A stretch of 64,000 nt of DNA from Bowmanella pacifica (GCF_014645355.1 NZ_BMLS01000008.1:1-64000); one strand, 5' to 3'. Numbered from the stretch's first letter, positions 1-8,603 are shown. Notes: a model not told the origin generated them from the sequence alone. A program made the numbers and translations.

Positions 1-104
1 CGCCGACCATTTTCTCTCTTTCTGATACCCGCAGAATCTTAAATCATCCTTAGCTTTCAACGAACCTTCGACATAGGCGTTGATATTTAGCCCTCTACAT
101 TGAG

Positions 105-548
105 CTATGTATCTTTATGCAGTTGACCTAGCGCATCCTCGACCGTGCGTTGATATGCACAGAGTTCAAACCAATACGTCTGCATTTCTGAATAGTCTCG
201 TTCAGGCCAGCCGCCGAAACGCCAGAAAACCCAACCGTCGCGATTAAATACATCTGCGGTAAAGAAAGAACACTCAACCTGCCCACAGCCACAACCTAAC
301 AGGATGATAGAGGCTTTGCCTTCCTTAAGGCTCTGCAACCAGTTAGCTTGCGAATAGAATTCAACATCGGCCTGGTTTAAGAACACATCGTTGAAAGGCG
401 AAAACTGCTGTTGCTGCTCATAGTCTGCTACCAGGTCGGTGAGCCGCTTGCCGTTTATCATGACACAGAGTCTGGTCTTGGCTTCTTGCCCCTTTTTGGT
501 CTGCTCGGTTTCCCAATTCAGTGTGAGTTGGTCTACATCCACCGCCAT
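105..548 (-). CDS. Hypothetical protein, 147 aa
   Basis: I do not recognise the family. The protein is soluble-looking and acidic, with no signal peptide or membrane segment, and is rich in Trp, Tyr and Phe in its C-terminal half. It has a CGCGQVEC cysteine cluster around residues 87-94. That cluster could bind metal, but this is inference. The start is supported by an AAAGAGAGAAAA purine-rich stretch just upstream of the ATG. The same stretch lies before an ATG at position 10 on the minus strand, which may open a further gene in the same direction beyond the window edge. The coding frame is clean for its whole length. Confidence 0.6.
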   Translation of the reverse strand: MAVDVDQLTLNWETEQTKKGQEAKTRLCVMINGKRLTDLVADYEQQQQFSPFNDVFLNQADVEFYSQANWLQSLKEGKASIILLGCGCGQVECSFFTADVFNRDGWVFWRFGGWPERDYSEMQTYWFELCAYQRTVEDALGQLHKDT

Positions 549-926
549 GTTTTCTCTCTTTAATGTGGCTGGGCTTAGCGACAGGTTCTAGTCAGCTAAT
601 GTATGGGTTTTGTTGGGTTGCCTGCCCCTCTACGGGGCGGGTAAGTGGTACAGTTTTTCTTAGTTTACTGCTAGTTACTATAAAGTAATCTGTCATTGAA
701 GGGAGTTCTTTCGCGTACTTATATCGGCCCGCGGCTTAATCTGACCTTTTATTTCGCCTCTAATTTGGGGCAGTTCCATCCTTTATTTGTTTAACGTTGT
801 ACGGCGCCAAAATATCTGGTGTTAACGGGCCTGACTTTATTTTAATCTGATGGCATCACTCGGCGGTTTGAACGGCTGAGTAAATGGAAGCAGAACAACA
901 AAAACTATCCTAGGGAGAGTGAAGCT
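549..926. other. Intergenic region without a gene
   Basis: No convincing coding frame on either strand. A GC-rich hairpin lies near 621-641 (CCTGCCCC, loop, GGGGCGGG). It lacks an adjacent T run, so it is not a clear intrinsic terminator. The region separates a minus-strand gene from a plus-strand gene, so it must contain promoters for both, but I cannot assign clear -35/-10 boxes. Confidence 0.4.
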
Positions 927-1838
927 ATGCCAGGCGCTTTTGCACACATAACTGCAGCCAATGAAGCTTGTGATACGACGTCGTTAATGGGCATGGATAT
1001 GCCTGTGTCTGCCAAGCTGGCACTTAGCCAAAATCCAAAATACATCGAGCTCGGGTGCGTGTCTCCTGACTATCCGTATCTCGCAATAGCGGATTCAAAG
1101 CAGAACAAGTGGGCCGACTTAATGCACTATGAAAGGACAGGTGAGTTAATTAAGACGTTGGCGACTGCATGCAAGACATTACCAGATTCAGAACAAGGGC
1201 GGTTGTTTGCATGGTTGTGTGGATTTGTCTCGCACGTGATCGCAGATATCACAATACACCCTGTGGTCGAAAGAAGGGTGGGGCCATATGCGCAGAACAA
1301 AACCGCGCACCGAGAGTGTGAAATGAATCAAGACGCTTACATCTGGCAAAGATTGAACTTGGGGGAAATCGGTGTAGCAGATCATGTGCGAATACATATA
1401 GGGGAGTGTGCGCAGAACGGGCGGCTTGATAGCGCCATCCAAAGGTTATGGGGAAATGCGCTACTAAGGGTACATAAAGAGTATGCTCAGCAAGCGCCTC
1501 CCGAATTTGATAAGTGGCACGATGGCTTCCAGACAGTGGTTGATAAGGCTGAGGAGGGGTATCGACTTTTTACCTGGGCGCGGCATGTAGCGGCTGACAT
1601 AGGGCTGATGTACCCAAGGCCCGATGAGGTGGAGGTTAGCTTTATTGAAGAGTTGGATACACCAGCAGGTTTTATGCATTACGACCAAATTTTTGATCTG
1701 GCGGTTGCAAACATTCGCCGTTATATCGGCATTGTGGGGCGCTTTGTATACGAGGGTGGCAACCTGGACGACATTAAAAACTGGAATCTCGATGATGGTA
1801 AGGACGCAGAAGGAGAGTTAACCGCATGGCAAAGATAA
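927..1838 (+). CDS. Zinc-dependent phospholipase C family protein
   Basis: The N-terminus MPGAFAHIT and the spaced His/Asp residues (DYPY near 49, MHYER near 66, GFVSHVIADITIHP near 98-112, AHRECE near 126) match the zinc-dependent phospholipase C / S1-P1 nuclease-like fold used by bacterial phospholipase C. These residues would hold a cluster of zinc ions in the active site; that is family knowledge. There is no signal peptide, unlike secreted alpha-toxin-type enzymes, so it is probably cytoplasmic and its substrate is unknown. A GGGAGAG motif upstream supports the ATG. The next gene, a lipoprotein, starts inside its 3' end (13-nt overlap), so the two are probably translationally coupled. 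Confidence 0.7.
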   Translation: MPGAFAHITAANEACDTTSLMGMDMPVSAKLALSQNPKYIELGCVSPDYPYLAIADSKQNKWADLMHYERTGELIKTLATACKTLPDSEQGRLFAWLCGFVSHVIADITIHPVVERRVGPYAQNKTAHRECEMNQDAYIWQRLNLGEIGVADHVRIHIGECAQNGRLDSAIQRLWGNALLRVHKEYAQQAPPEFDKWHDGFQTVVDKAEEGYRLFTWARHVAADIGLMYPRPDEVEVSFIEELDTPAGFMHYDQIFDLAVANIRRYIGIVGRFVYEGGNLDDIKNWNLDDGKDAEGELTAWQR

Positions 1839-2245
1839 CCGCAAAAACATCGGTGTTGATCAGTTTGCTCCTTATCTCCTTGGTGGGATGTAACAGCCTG
1901 CCGAAAGATAAGGATCCAGAGGTTATGTATGACCTGGCGTCAAGACTTAAGCATCTTGCCACTGCGGTAGACGGTCTGGTGAAGTTTGGCGGTGGCGATA
2001 AGTTGTCAAAAGATGAACTATTGCTTGCCGCAGTGAAAAATGAGCCGTCTAAACTTCAGTTTCTGGAAGGCTACACCACAAAAGTCAACATTGAAGGCAA
2101 CAATACCGCCATTCTTATTTGCCGCAATGAAACTGCTGTTGTCGAAGATGCGGGCTGTACTGCAGCGTCAGATGTTCAACATTGGCAGGCAAGTCAGCCT
2201 GCAGCTTGTTCATTCACTTTAACATTGGCGCAGATTTGTCAGTGA
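1826..2245 (+). CDS. Small lipoprotein, 139 aa
   Basis: The N-terminus is a lipoprotein signal peptide: a charged start, a hydrophobic stretch and the lipobox LVGC with the acylated Cys at about residue 22. The mature part is about 118 residues and contains four further Cys residues (CRNETAVVEDAGC near 99-111, CSF and CQ at the end) that could form disulphides in the periplasm. I do not recognise a family. A strong GGAGAG ribosome site lies within the end of the preceding phospholipase-like gene, which it overlaps by 13 nt. It is probably anchored in a membrane and works with that gene product. Confidence 0.65.
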   Translation: MAKITAKTSVLISLLLISLVGCNSLPKDKDPEVMYDLASRLKHLATAVDGLVKFGGGDKLSKDELLLAAVKNEPSKLQFLEGYTTKVNIEGNNTAILICRNETAVVEDAGCTAASDVQHWQASQPAACSFTLTLAQICQ

Positions 2246-2276
2246 GCAAAGCGTGCTACTGAGCTGCTTAAGCAGG

Positions 2277-2299
2277 GGACGCGTTATCGCGTCCTTTTT
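2277..2299 (+). terminator. Intrinsic terminator
   Basis: A 7-bp perfect stem (GGACGCG / CGCGTCC) with a TTAT loop is followed by five T residues. It lies 31 nt after the lipoprotein stop and closes the phospholipase-lipoprotein unit. Confidence 0.85.
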
Positions 2300-2347
2300 C
2301 AATACCTTTAAGCTGCCGCCTTGGCGGAATTGGGTCGGCTCTGGGTA

Positions 2348-3730
2348 TTAGTTATCCGCTGCGCCCTTGCCGGTTAACTTAGCCGGATCCAGCAGCACTT
2401 TTAGTTGCGCTAAGGGGATATCGGTCAATTCTGCGGCCACTTCTATAACCGGCCTTTGCTGCTGATAAGCCTGCTTGGCGATAGCGGCGGCTTTCTCATA
2501 GCCGATAATGGGATTGAGGGCCGTTACCAGGATCGGATTTCTGGCTAGAGCTGAGGCAATATTGTGCTGGTTTATTTTCAATCCCTTTAACGCCTGGTCA
2601 GCCAGGGCCGTGCAACTGCCCGTCAGCAGACCGATACTGTCTAAAAGATTACTGGCAATCAGCGGCAGCATGACATTTAACTCAAAGTTACCCGACTGAC
2701 CCGCCAGGGTGATGGCGTTGTCATGCCCTACCACCTGAGTGCAGGCCATGGCCACGGCTTCGGGTATCACCGGGTTGACCTTGCCTGGCATAATGGACGA
2801 GCCGGGTTGTAGCGCGGGTAATTCTATTTCGGCCAGGCCCGCCAGCGGGCCGGCGTTCATCCACCGCAGATCATTGGCAATTTTCATTAACGCCACTGCC
2901 AGGGTTTTTAACGCGCCGGAGGTTGCTACGGCCACATCCTGGCTACCAATGCTGAAAAATAGGTTGTTCGCAGGTTTAACATCCAAGCCTGTGGTGTGGC
3001 TGAGCTGTTGGCAAAGTAGGGCGGAGAAATCCGCATGGGCATTGATGCCCGTACCGACCGCCGTTCCCCCTTGAGCCAATTGAAGCAAGCGCTGTAGCTG
3101 CTCGTCAATCACCGTTTTGGCGTGATTCAGTTGTGCCTGCCAGGCTGAAAATACCTGTGCAAAGCTTACCGGCATAGCATCCATTAGATGGGTACGGCCG
3201 GTTTTTATGATGTCGCCGTGGCTGGCGATTTGTGCATCTAACTCCTGGCTTAGGTGCTGTATCGCGGGCAGTAAATTATGCGCTATGGCAATCGCCGCGC
3301 TGACATGAATAGCGCTGGGGATAGTGTCGTTGCTGCTTTGGCCCAGATTAATATGATCATTAGGGTGTACTTTCTCACCCAATATCTCCGTGGCCAGAGT
3401 TGCCAGCACTTCATTGGCATTCATATTACTGCTGGTGCCGGAGCCGGTTTGAAATACGCTTACCGGGTATTGGCTTAAATCCAGCTTATCCAACTGCTGC
3501 TGGGCGGCGGTAGTAATGGCATTAGCTTGTGCCTGGGTAAGTAAACCGAGTTCGCCATTGGCGTGGGCGGCAGCTTGTTTAATCAGCAGTAAGGCACGAA
3601 TAAAGCCAGCTGGCATGGTGGCGCTGCTGATGGCAAAGTTTTGCACCGCGCGCTGTGTTTGTGCCTGATACAAGGCGGATACGGGAACGCGAAGTTCGCC
3701 CATGGAGTCTTTTTCAATACGGTGGCTCAT
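2348..3730 (-). CDS. fumC: Class II fumarate hydratase
   Basis: Interconverts fumarate and malate in the TCA cycle. The signature loop GSSIMPGKVNP is present near residue 315, with TGSGTSSNMNANEV near 95-110 and the GRTHLMDAMPV segment near 178. The length of 460 aa is normal for the oxygen-stable, iron-free class II enzyme. It is the last gene of a four-gene minus-strand unit (TPR-like protein, sodA, orfX, fumC) and starts 6 nt after orfX. Pseudomonas aeruginosa has a similar Fur-repressed fumC-orfX-sodA arrangement, where FumC replaces iron-sulphur fumarases under iron limitation. The Fur box upstream of this operon supports the same logic here. Confidence 0.96.
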   Translation of the reverse strand: MSHRIEKDSMGELRVPVSALYQAQTQRAVQNFAISSATMPAGFIRALLLIKQAAAHANGELGLLTQAQANAITTAAQQQLDKLDLSQYPVSVFQTGSGTSSNMNANEVLATLATEILGEKVHPNDHINLGQSSNDTIPSAIHVSAAIAIAHNLLPAIQHLSQELDAQIASHGDIIKTGRTHLMDAMPVSFAQVFSAWQAQLNHAKTVIDEQLQRLLQLAQGGTAVGTGINAHADFSALLCQQLSHTTGLDVKPANNLFFSIGSQDVAVATSGALKTLAVALMKIANDLRWMNAGPLAGLAEIELPALQPGSSIMPGKVNPVIPEAVAMACTQVVGHDNAITLAGQSGNFELNVMLPLIASNLLDSIGLLTGSCTALADQALKGLKINQHNIASALARNPILVTALNPIIGYEKAAAIAKQAYQQQRPVIEVAAELTDIPLAQLKVLLDPAKLTGKGAADN

Positions 3731-3736
3731 AAAAGC

Positions 3737-4159
3737 TTATGTCCTGTTATGTGGTCTGGCGGGACCTGTGGTATCCCGGTGGTAAAGTGGCTGCAACAAT
3801 CGCCGCAGGTCGCGCTGCAGCTTGGTAAATCGTTTTGCGCCCTGGGGCAACTGTCGGTACAGCGCCTGCAAGGCCAGCAGCGGTTGATAGAGCTGGTCAA
3901 GCAGGGTTTGTCGTTGCCAATGACATTGGGCAGCAATGGCCCAGCGTACCAAGTTAAACAGCCAACATCTGAGCTGCCATTCTTGCATCAGCGGCTGACC
4001 AGCATCGGCCAAGTGCAGGGTCAACTCATGGGATGCCTGATTGTAATAATAGAGCTGTTGCTGCCATTCGCACCCGGTTAGCGTCAGTAACTTTGTTTCT
4101 GCCTGATGACAACTCTGCCAGGCTCTTTTGCTGATAGCTTTAAATGCGCTGCGTGACAT
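3737..4159 (-). CDS. orfX-like hypothetical protein between sodA and fumC
   Basis: A 140-residue protein rich in Leu, Gln, Trp and Arg, with no signal peptide; it looks mostly helical. It overlaps the end of sodA by 1 nt in a stop-start arrangement and ends 6 nt before fumC, so it is firmly inside the operon. By position it corresponds to the unnamed orfX found between fumC and sodA in pseudomonads. I cannot assign a function from the sequence. A link to superoxide or iron stress follows only from its neighbours. Confidence 0.75.
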   Translation of the reverse strand: MSRSAFKAISKRAWQSCHQAETKLLTLTGCEWQQQLYYYNQASHELTLHLADAGQPLMQEWQLRCWLFNLVRWAIAAQCHWQRQTLLDQLYQPLLALQALYRQLPQGAKRFTKLQRDLRRLLQPLYHRDTTGPARPHNRT

Positions 4160-4767
4160 CAGCGTGCCTGCCGGTAGCGTCTGGCCACTTCGGGCCAGTT
4201 AATGACCTGATAGATAGCCTCAATATATTCAGCTCTTTTATTCTGATACTTAAGATAATAAGCGTGCTCCCATACATCCAGGCCCAGAATCGGGGTGTGA
4301 CCGTGCATAAGTGGGCTGTCCTGATTGGCGCTGCATTCCACCAGTAATTGGCCTTTTGCATTTATACTCAACCATGCCCAGCCGCTGCCAAAGCGCGACA
4401 GCGCAGCCTGGGTAAACTCACTTTGAAACTGGGCAAAACTGCCAAATTGCTGATCGATAGCCAGGGCGAGTTCGCCGTCGGGCTGGTCTGGCCCATCTGG
4501 GCTCAGTATGGTCCAGAATAGGCTATGGTTGGCGTGTCCGCCGCCATGATCCCGCACTGCAGCTCGCAACTGGTGCGGTAGTTCGTTGAGCTGGCCAAGC
4601 AGTTTTTCCAGCGACCAGCTGGCATAGGGCGTGTCTGTCAGCGCCTGGTTGAGATTATTCACATAGGTTTGGTGGTGCCGACTATGGTGGATTTCCATGG
4701 TCAGAGTATCCAGATAAGGCTCCAGTGCATCATAGGGGTAGGGCAGTGAAGGTAACTCAAACGGCAT
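4159..4767 (-). CDS. sodA: Superoxide dismutase, Mn type
   Basis: Converts superoxide to peroxide and oxygen in the cytoplasm. The N-terminal helix has MEIHHSRHHQTYVNNLN with the first metal His. NHSLFW gives the second His, and LDVWEHAYYLKYQNKR gives the Asp and last His. Two markers point to manganese rather than iron: GGGHANHS before the second ligand, and ANQDSP with Gln in the second half. The 202 aa length is typical. An iron-independent dismutase beside an iron-free fumarase and behind a Fur box fits an iron-sparing operon. The N-terminal MPFELPSLPYPYDALEP is the usual start of the family. Confidence 0.95.
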   Translation of the reverse strand: MPFELPSLPYPYDALEPYLDTLTMEIHHSRHHQTYVNNLNQALTDTPYASWSLEKLLGQLNELPHQLRAAVRDHGGGHANHSLFWTILSPDGPDQPDGELALAIDQQFGSFAQFQSEFTQAALSRFGSGWAWLSINAKGQLLVECSANQDSPLMHGHTPILGLDVWEHAYYLKYQNKRAEYIEAIYQVINWPEVARRYRQAR

Positions 4768-4778
4768 GGCACACTCCT

Positions 4779-5348
4779 TTAGTGATTTCCAATGGGAATA
4801 GACTGACGCAAAAGTAGGTTACTGGCAGAAGAGCTGCCGTAGTGGCGGCAGAACAACGCCAGAGACATTTTGCATCGATGCAGATGGGGAAATAGCAAGG
4901 TCAGCTTGTCTTGGTTGTCCCGCATCAGCATAAACAACCGGTTTAGGGCTTGCTCATGATAAGAGCGTGCTTGGTCAAATCGGCGCAAGCGGGACTCAAG
5001 ATCAGCGAGGTTATGCAGGCTAACCACATGAATGGCAAGATGCTCGGCGCATAATCTTGTCTGTAAAAGCCGCTCTGACAGATCTAGAGCGCTTAGATAC
5101 CAGCGACGGGCTATAGATGTATTTAGGCTTTTGTAACGCCGAGATGCCGCGTTGGTGGCATATTGCCAGCGTTTTATCAGGCCCTGCGGATTGATGGTGG
5201 TGCTATGGATTGTGCTCGCAGGCTTAGGCAGCGAGCTTGTCACTGCTGGGTTTTCCTGGCCGGATTGATGAAGAGAAAATCGTGGAAAACGTTCAGTTTG
5301 CTCTGTCTCGGTCTGAACGAAAACGCCTTTCTGATTTACATAACGCAT
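4779..5348 (-). CDS. TPR-like helical protein, first gene of the sodA-fumC operon
   Basis: A 189-residue protein with a low-complexity N-terminal 55 residues and a helical rest. Residues about 100-140 (HNLADLESRLRRFDQARSYH and following) resemble a tetratricopeptide-type helix pair. No signal peptide or membrane segment is seen. The start has a good AAAGGA site eight bases upstream. It lies 11 nt before sodA and 54 nt downstream of the Fur box, so it should be made under iron starvation. In pseudomonads the first gene of the similar operon is the small fagA; I do not see clear similarity to that, so I leave it unnamed. Confidence 0.65.
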   Translation of the reverse strand: MRYVNQKGVFVQTETEQTERFPRFSLHQSGQENPAVTSSLPKPASTIHSTTINPQGLIKRWQYATNAASRRYKSLNTSIARRWYLSALDLSERLLQTRLCAEHLAIHVVSLHNLADLESRLRRFDQARSYHEQALNRLFMLMRDNQDKLTLLFPHLHRCKMSLALFCRHYGSSSASNLLLRQSIPIGNH

Positions 5349-5401
5349 AGTGTTATTCCTTTAGCTAAGAGTGCCCCGCACAGAGTTGAATTTGTTTTTA
5401 T

Positions 5402-5420
5402 GCTAATGATAATCATTATC
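5402..5420. promoter_or_regulatory. Fur box
   Basis: The 19 bases GCTAATGATAATCATTATC match the classical Fur consensus GATAATGATAATCATTATC at 18 of 19 positions. The site is 54 nt upstream of the minus-strand operon start codon and 60 nt upstream of the ZIP transporter ATG. One Fur dimer pair could therefore repress both directions. Iron-bound Fur would block both, and iron starvation would release them. Confidence 0.9.
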
Positions 5421-5444
5421 AAATGCAATTAATTGTTTTATAGT
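5416..5444 (+). promoter_or_regulatory. Candidate sigma-70 promoter of the ZIP transporter
   Basis: TTATCA at 5416-5421 and TATAGT at 5439-5444 are separated by 17 bp. The -35 box overlaps the right end of the Fur box, which would make repression by occlusion straightforward. Confidence 0.5.
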
Positions 5445-5479
5445 GCACTCATTCGTCGTTATTGAAGGAAATGCTTGTA

Positions 5480-6406
5480 ATGGGAGCGGATAGCACTGGG
5501 CAGTTAAAGGCTTTACCCTCATCTTCGTGGTATGGGGGCACCGCCATAAAGTGGCGTTTCTCTATCTTGGTTGGGTTAACCGGTCTGGTGGCATTAATGT
5601 GGGCCGTGCCAGCCGATGCTCTTGTGTGGGCCTTGGGGGGCTCAGCATTGGGATTTTTCTCCACCGCGCTTGGGGCCATGTTGGTGTTATTGCCCGGTCG
5701 TTACAACCAGCGCTTTTTGGAACTGTCATTGGGGCTGTCCGGGGGCATGATGCTGGCAGCCGCGGTATTTTCCCTGCTGTTGCCGGCCATAGACACTGCC
5801 ACTGAGATCTTCCCTGCGTTCTATGCACATCTTGCTGTGATACTTGCCACCTTAGCCGGTGCCTGGGTGATGTGTGTGATTGAACGCCATGTACCCCACG
5901 GCCATCCGGTTGCCGGTGATACCGGCCCAGGCCATCGGCAACTAAGTCGCTTGTGGCTGTTTGTGTTGGCGATTGCCCTGCATAATTTGCCAGAAGGTAT
6001 TGCTGTAGGGGTGAGTTTCTCTGGGGCAGATAGGCACTTGGGCAGCAGTGTCAGCCTGGCTATTGCCCTGCAGGACTTCCCCGAAGGTTTTGCCATGGCG
6101 GTGGTATTACTGCGTCTGGGGCTTAGTGTTTGGAAAGCGGTGGGCTGGTCATTACTGGCTGGCTTGCTGGAGCCCTTGGGGGCGGTTATTGGCGTATTTT
6201 TAGGCGGAGTCGCGGATTTTGCTTATCCGCTATCATTAGCGCTTTCTGCCGGAGCCATGCTGTTTGTCGTGATCCATGAGGTGATCCCCGAGGTGCAAAG
6301 CCCGCACACCAGCCGCTTAAGTATGCAAGGTACCATGACCTTGCTGGGCGGATTTCTGCTGCTGTGGTTTTTAGACAGTCAGGCTTTTGTTAGCTTACTG
6401 AGTTGA
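5480..6406 (+). CDS. ZIP family metal transporter
   Basis: An inner-membrane divalent metal importer of about 308 aa with roughly eight hydrophobic segments. Two ZIP hallmark motifs are visible: ALHNLPEGIAVG in the fourth helix and ALQDFPEGFAMA in the fifth; these carry the metal-binding His, Asn, Asp and Glu residues. A His-containing loop (ERHVPHGHP) lies between helices, as is common in ZIP proteins. I chose the ATG at 5480 because a GAAGGAA site lies eight bases upstream; a TTG at 5462 is in frame but has no site. The Fur box in its promoter suggests uptake of iron, or of manganese to supply the divergently encoded Mn-SOD; the substrate cannot be read from the sequence. Confidence 0.9.
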   Translation: MGADSTGQLKALPSSSWYGGTAIKWRFSILVGLTGLVALMWAVPADALVWALGGSALGFFSTALGAMLVLLPGRYNQRFLELSLGLSGGMMLAAAVFSLLLPAIDTATEIFPAFYAHLAVILATLAGAWVMCVIERHVPHGHPVAGDTGPGHRQLSRLWLFVLAIALHNLPEGIAVGVSFSGADRHLGSSVSLAIALQDFPEGFAMAVVLLRLGLSVWKAVGWSLLAGLLEPLGAVIGVFLGGVADFAYPLSLALSAGAMLFVVIHEVIPEVQSPHTSRLSMQGTMTLLGGFLLLWFLDSQAFVSLLS

Positions 6407-6412
6407 TAAAGT

Positions 6413-6439
6413 AAAAAGGGAGCCAACGCTCCCTTTTTT
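6413..6439 (+). terminator. Intrinsic terminator after the ZIP gene
   Basis: The stem GGGAGC / GCTCCC with a CAA loop is flanked by an A run on the left and a T run on the right, so it could work in both directions. Confidence 0.85.
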
Positions 6440-6557
6440 AATAAAAAATCACTTTGAAGGCGGTATTTGTACCTGTTAAGTGCCGTCTGTCTGAAGAGAT
6501 TGGAGAGTGCTCCCTTACCTGTTTTTTCAGGTTGAAAGCCATCTCCTTAGGCTCGCC

Positions 6558-7637
6558 TTAAAAGCTCATATTAATGCCAACGGCTGCACTGAGGTCGTCG
6601 GCTTTGTCCGCATCAAAGTAGCGTTTGCGCATTTCAACATACACATGCTTATTTTTGCCTAGCTTGTAGTCATTGCCCAGCACCAAGGCACGTTGTTTAC
6701 CACCCTCAATGGCTTGGTAGCCTTTAGCGTATTCCAGGCTGCCATACACTCTGTGATTATCAAACAGCTTGTAACGTGCTCCTAGGGCGTAGTGGCGGGA
6801 CTCGGCACTTTCCCCTTTCAGGTGGTCTTCCAACACATGCTGCGCACCGTATGCCGAGAGTTGCAAATCGCGGCTGACTTTCCATTTGGCGGAGGCCACA
6901 TTGGTGTAGTACTTGGCATTCGGGTACTGGTTGTTCTGATAACCGGCCTCCAGTTCAATATGTTTCAGACCTCGATACGTCACCCCATACCCAACACCGT
7001 AATCCAGCTCGGTATCGCTCACCCGTAGGCGCTGACTGCCAACCCTGAGCTGCGGGCGCTTATCCAACTGGCGGGCGAAGTTGTACTGGGCCGAGAGACG
7101 AAAATCATCAGCATCATAGTGATATTGTAGGGTTTGTTCGGGGCGTTTGGTATTTAGCTCATCCTTGGTCAGGTGCACCGAGGCGCCAACACGATGGCTG
7201 CGGTCAAAGTCGTCATAGTTTTTGACAATAGCGTTTTGCTGACCATATTGCAGGCGACCCCATTGGGTTTTAATGCCCATGTAGGCCTGACGAATTTTAA
7301 AGAAAGGTTGATCGTCGCTATTTGCATTAGTGCCAAGTTCAAAGCGGCCATAGAGTTTATGCCCGGCCAGGGGGTAACTAAACTTAATACCGGCTTTGCT
7401 GGCATTGTCTTTTAGCTCCCAGTGACTGTTGTTGCGCTGCTTGGCAGGATCAAGCGGGGAAAAGGGCACTTTTTCCTGTTTGTCCTGATACACCCCAGAT
7501 ACTCTGAGACTGGCGTAGGGGCTTATCTTCAGTGGGGCTATGGATTTTTTAAACGCTTTCAGGGGCTGTTCAATACTGTAAGCAACCGGAATGCTGGTGA
7601 TAAGGGCAATAGATAGTAAGGTCAGTGGCTGTTTCAT
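6558..7637 (-). CDS. Outer-membrane porin
   Basis: A 359-aa Gram-negative porin with a signal peptide (MKQPLTLLSIALITSIPVAYS). The mature barrel has alternating strands such as LYGRFELGTNAN, AYMGIKTQWGRLQYGQQNA and YALGARYKLFDNHRVYGSLEYAKG, and ends in the terminal Phe (AAVGINMSF) needed for outer-membrane assembly. The ATG at 7637 was chosen because GGAGAC precedes it and it begins the signal peptide. Upstream at 7719-7727 the minus strand carries one AACCTTACA half-site like those in the operators near the two-component genes, so this porin may be regulated by that system. That link is inference. Confidence 0.88.
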   Translation of the reverse strand: MKQPLTLLSIALITSIPVAYSIEQPLKAFKKSIAPLKISPYASLRVSGVYQDKQEKVPFSPLDPAKQRNNSHWELKDNASKAGIKFSYPLAGHKLYGRFELGTNANSDDQPFFKIRQAYMGIKTQWGRLQYGQQNAIVKNYDDFDRSHRVGASVHLTKDELNTKRPEQTLQYHYDADDFRLSAQYNFARQLDKRPQLRVGSQRLRVSDTELDYGVGYGVTYRGLKHIELEAGYQNNQYPNAKYYTNVASAKWKVSRDLQLSAYGAQHVLEDHLKGESAESRHYALGARYKLFDNHRVYGSLEYAKGYQAIEGGKQRALVLGNDYKLGKNKHVYVEMRKRYFDADKADDLSAAVGINMSF

Positions 7638-7801
7638 GTGGTGTCTCCAAATTAATCTGGAGAGGAGCTTACGCCGTGCTCGCTGACAGTAACCTGAGAG
7701 TCCTTGCAAGCTTTATGTAAGGTTAGGCTGGTAAAGTGGGACGGAATTGAACAGGAGAAAGCGAGTAAGGCCGAGTACGCGGGGCATATCGGCCGGTAAT
7801 A

Positions 7802-8587
7802 TTATTCGCCGGGCGTATCGTGCAGCGGATTGATAAACCAGATGTCGGGGGTTTTTTGACACAAATTCAGGCTGCGTTGCGATTGGCGCGAAAGGTGAGT
7901 AAAGCTGATGTTCACTTGACGACATTGGGTCAGGCCGAAGATATCATGCAGCGGCAGCACATATCCGTCACGGGTCAGATCGTTATCGGTATCTACTTTC
8001 AGCTCGTAGGGGCGGCTGTTAAGAAAATCCCGCTTAACAATGGAAGGATTGACGGCGGTTTTTCGCACATAGCCGAGCAAGTGCGTGCCGCGTTCAATCA
8101 AATACCAGTTTTCATCGGGGGTTTGTGCCAATACGTTAACGATATCGCCTTGCTCAAGTGTACCAAGCTCATCGCTGCTTCGGGTAGGCTCAGTATAAAG
8201 CTGTATCTTACGACGGGTGACATAAGGTAGGTCGACAAACATCAATTCGGATTCGGTATTGATTTTCTCCTTGCCCGCGCGCTTAAGCTGAAAGGCCTGA
8301 AAGTTGAGCGCGTCGACCTTCAATGTCCATTGCGTGTGGGTGATGGGATCCTGGCGATTACTCTCATTGGCCGCGGGTTGTTTAAGTTTTTTGGCTAACA
8401 GCGACAATAATTGTGCACGGCCACGATCGCTCAAATAGCTGTCGAACTCTTCGTTAAGTTCCAGCGCAGCCAAGGCATGTTGTTTTTTTAGTTTGGTTTC
8501 AAGCGGCCCGGCGTCTTTTACCAATTGCGTTAACTGGCAGCCGCCAAGGGCAAAAACGCCCGCCAGGATAATAAGTAATTTGTTCAT
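7802..8587 (-). CDS. Lipoprotein with a bacterial SH3-like domain
   Basis: A 261-aa lipoprotein with lipobox ALGGC (Cys17). The middle (about residues 122-178: KIQLYTEPTRSSDELGTL, GDIVNVLAQTPDENWYLIE, LLGYVRKTAV) looks like a bacterial SH3 domain, a fold that binds peptidoglycan stems or partner proteins in the periplasm. It starts 16 nt after the histidine kinase gene ends, with a GGGAG ribosome site, so it is probably the last gene of the orf-regulator-kinase-lipoprotein unit. It may act in envelope sensing by the kinase; this is inferred from position only. Confidence 0.7.
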   Translation of the reverse strand: MNKLLIILAGVFALGGCQLTQLVKDAGPLETKLKKQHALAALELNEEFDSYLSDRGRAQLLSLLAKKLKQPAANESNRQDPITHTQWTLKVDALNFQAFQLKRAGKEKINTESELMFVDLPYVTRRKIQLYTEPTRSSDELGTLEQGDIVNVLAQTPDENWYLIERGTHLLGYVRKTAVNPSIVKRDFLNSRPYELKVDTDNDLTRDGYVLPLHDIFGLTQCRQVNISFTHLSRQSQRSLNLCQKTPDIWFINPLHDTPGE

Positions 8588-8603
8588 TTGTGCTCCCTCT
8601 GTA

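Noticed and set aside
1-10. Possible minus-strand gene starting at position 10 with a purine-rich ribosome site.
   Set aside because: Only three codons lie in the window, so nothing can be said about a product.
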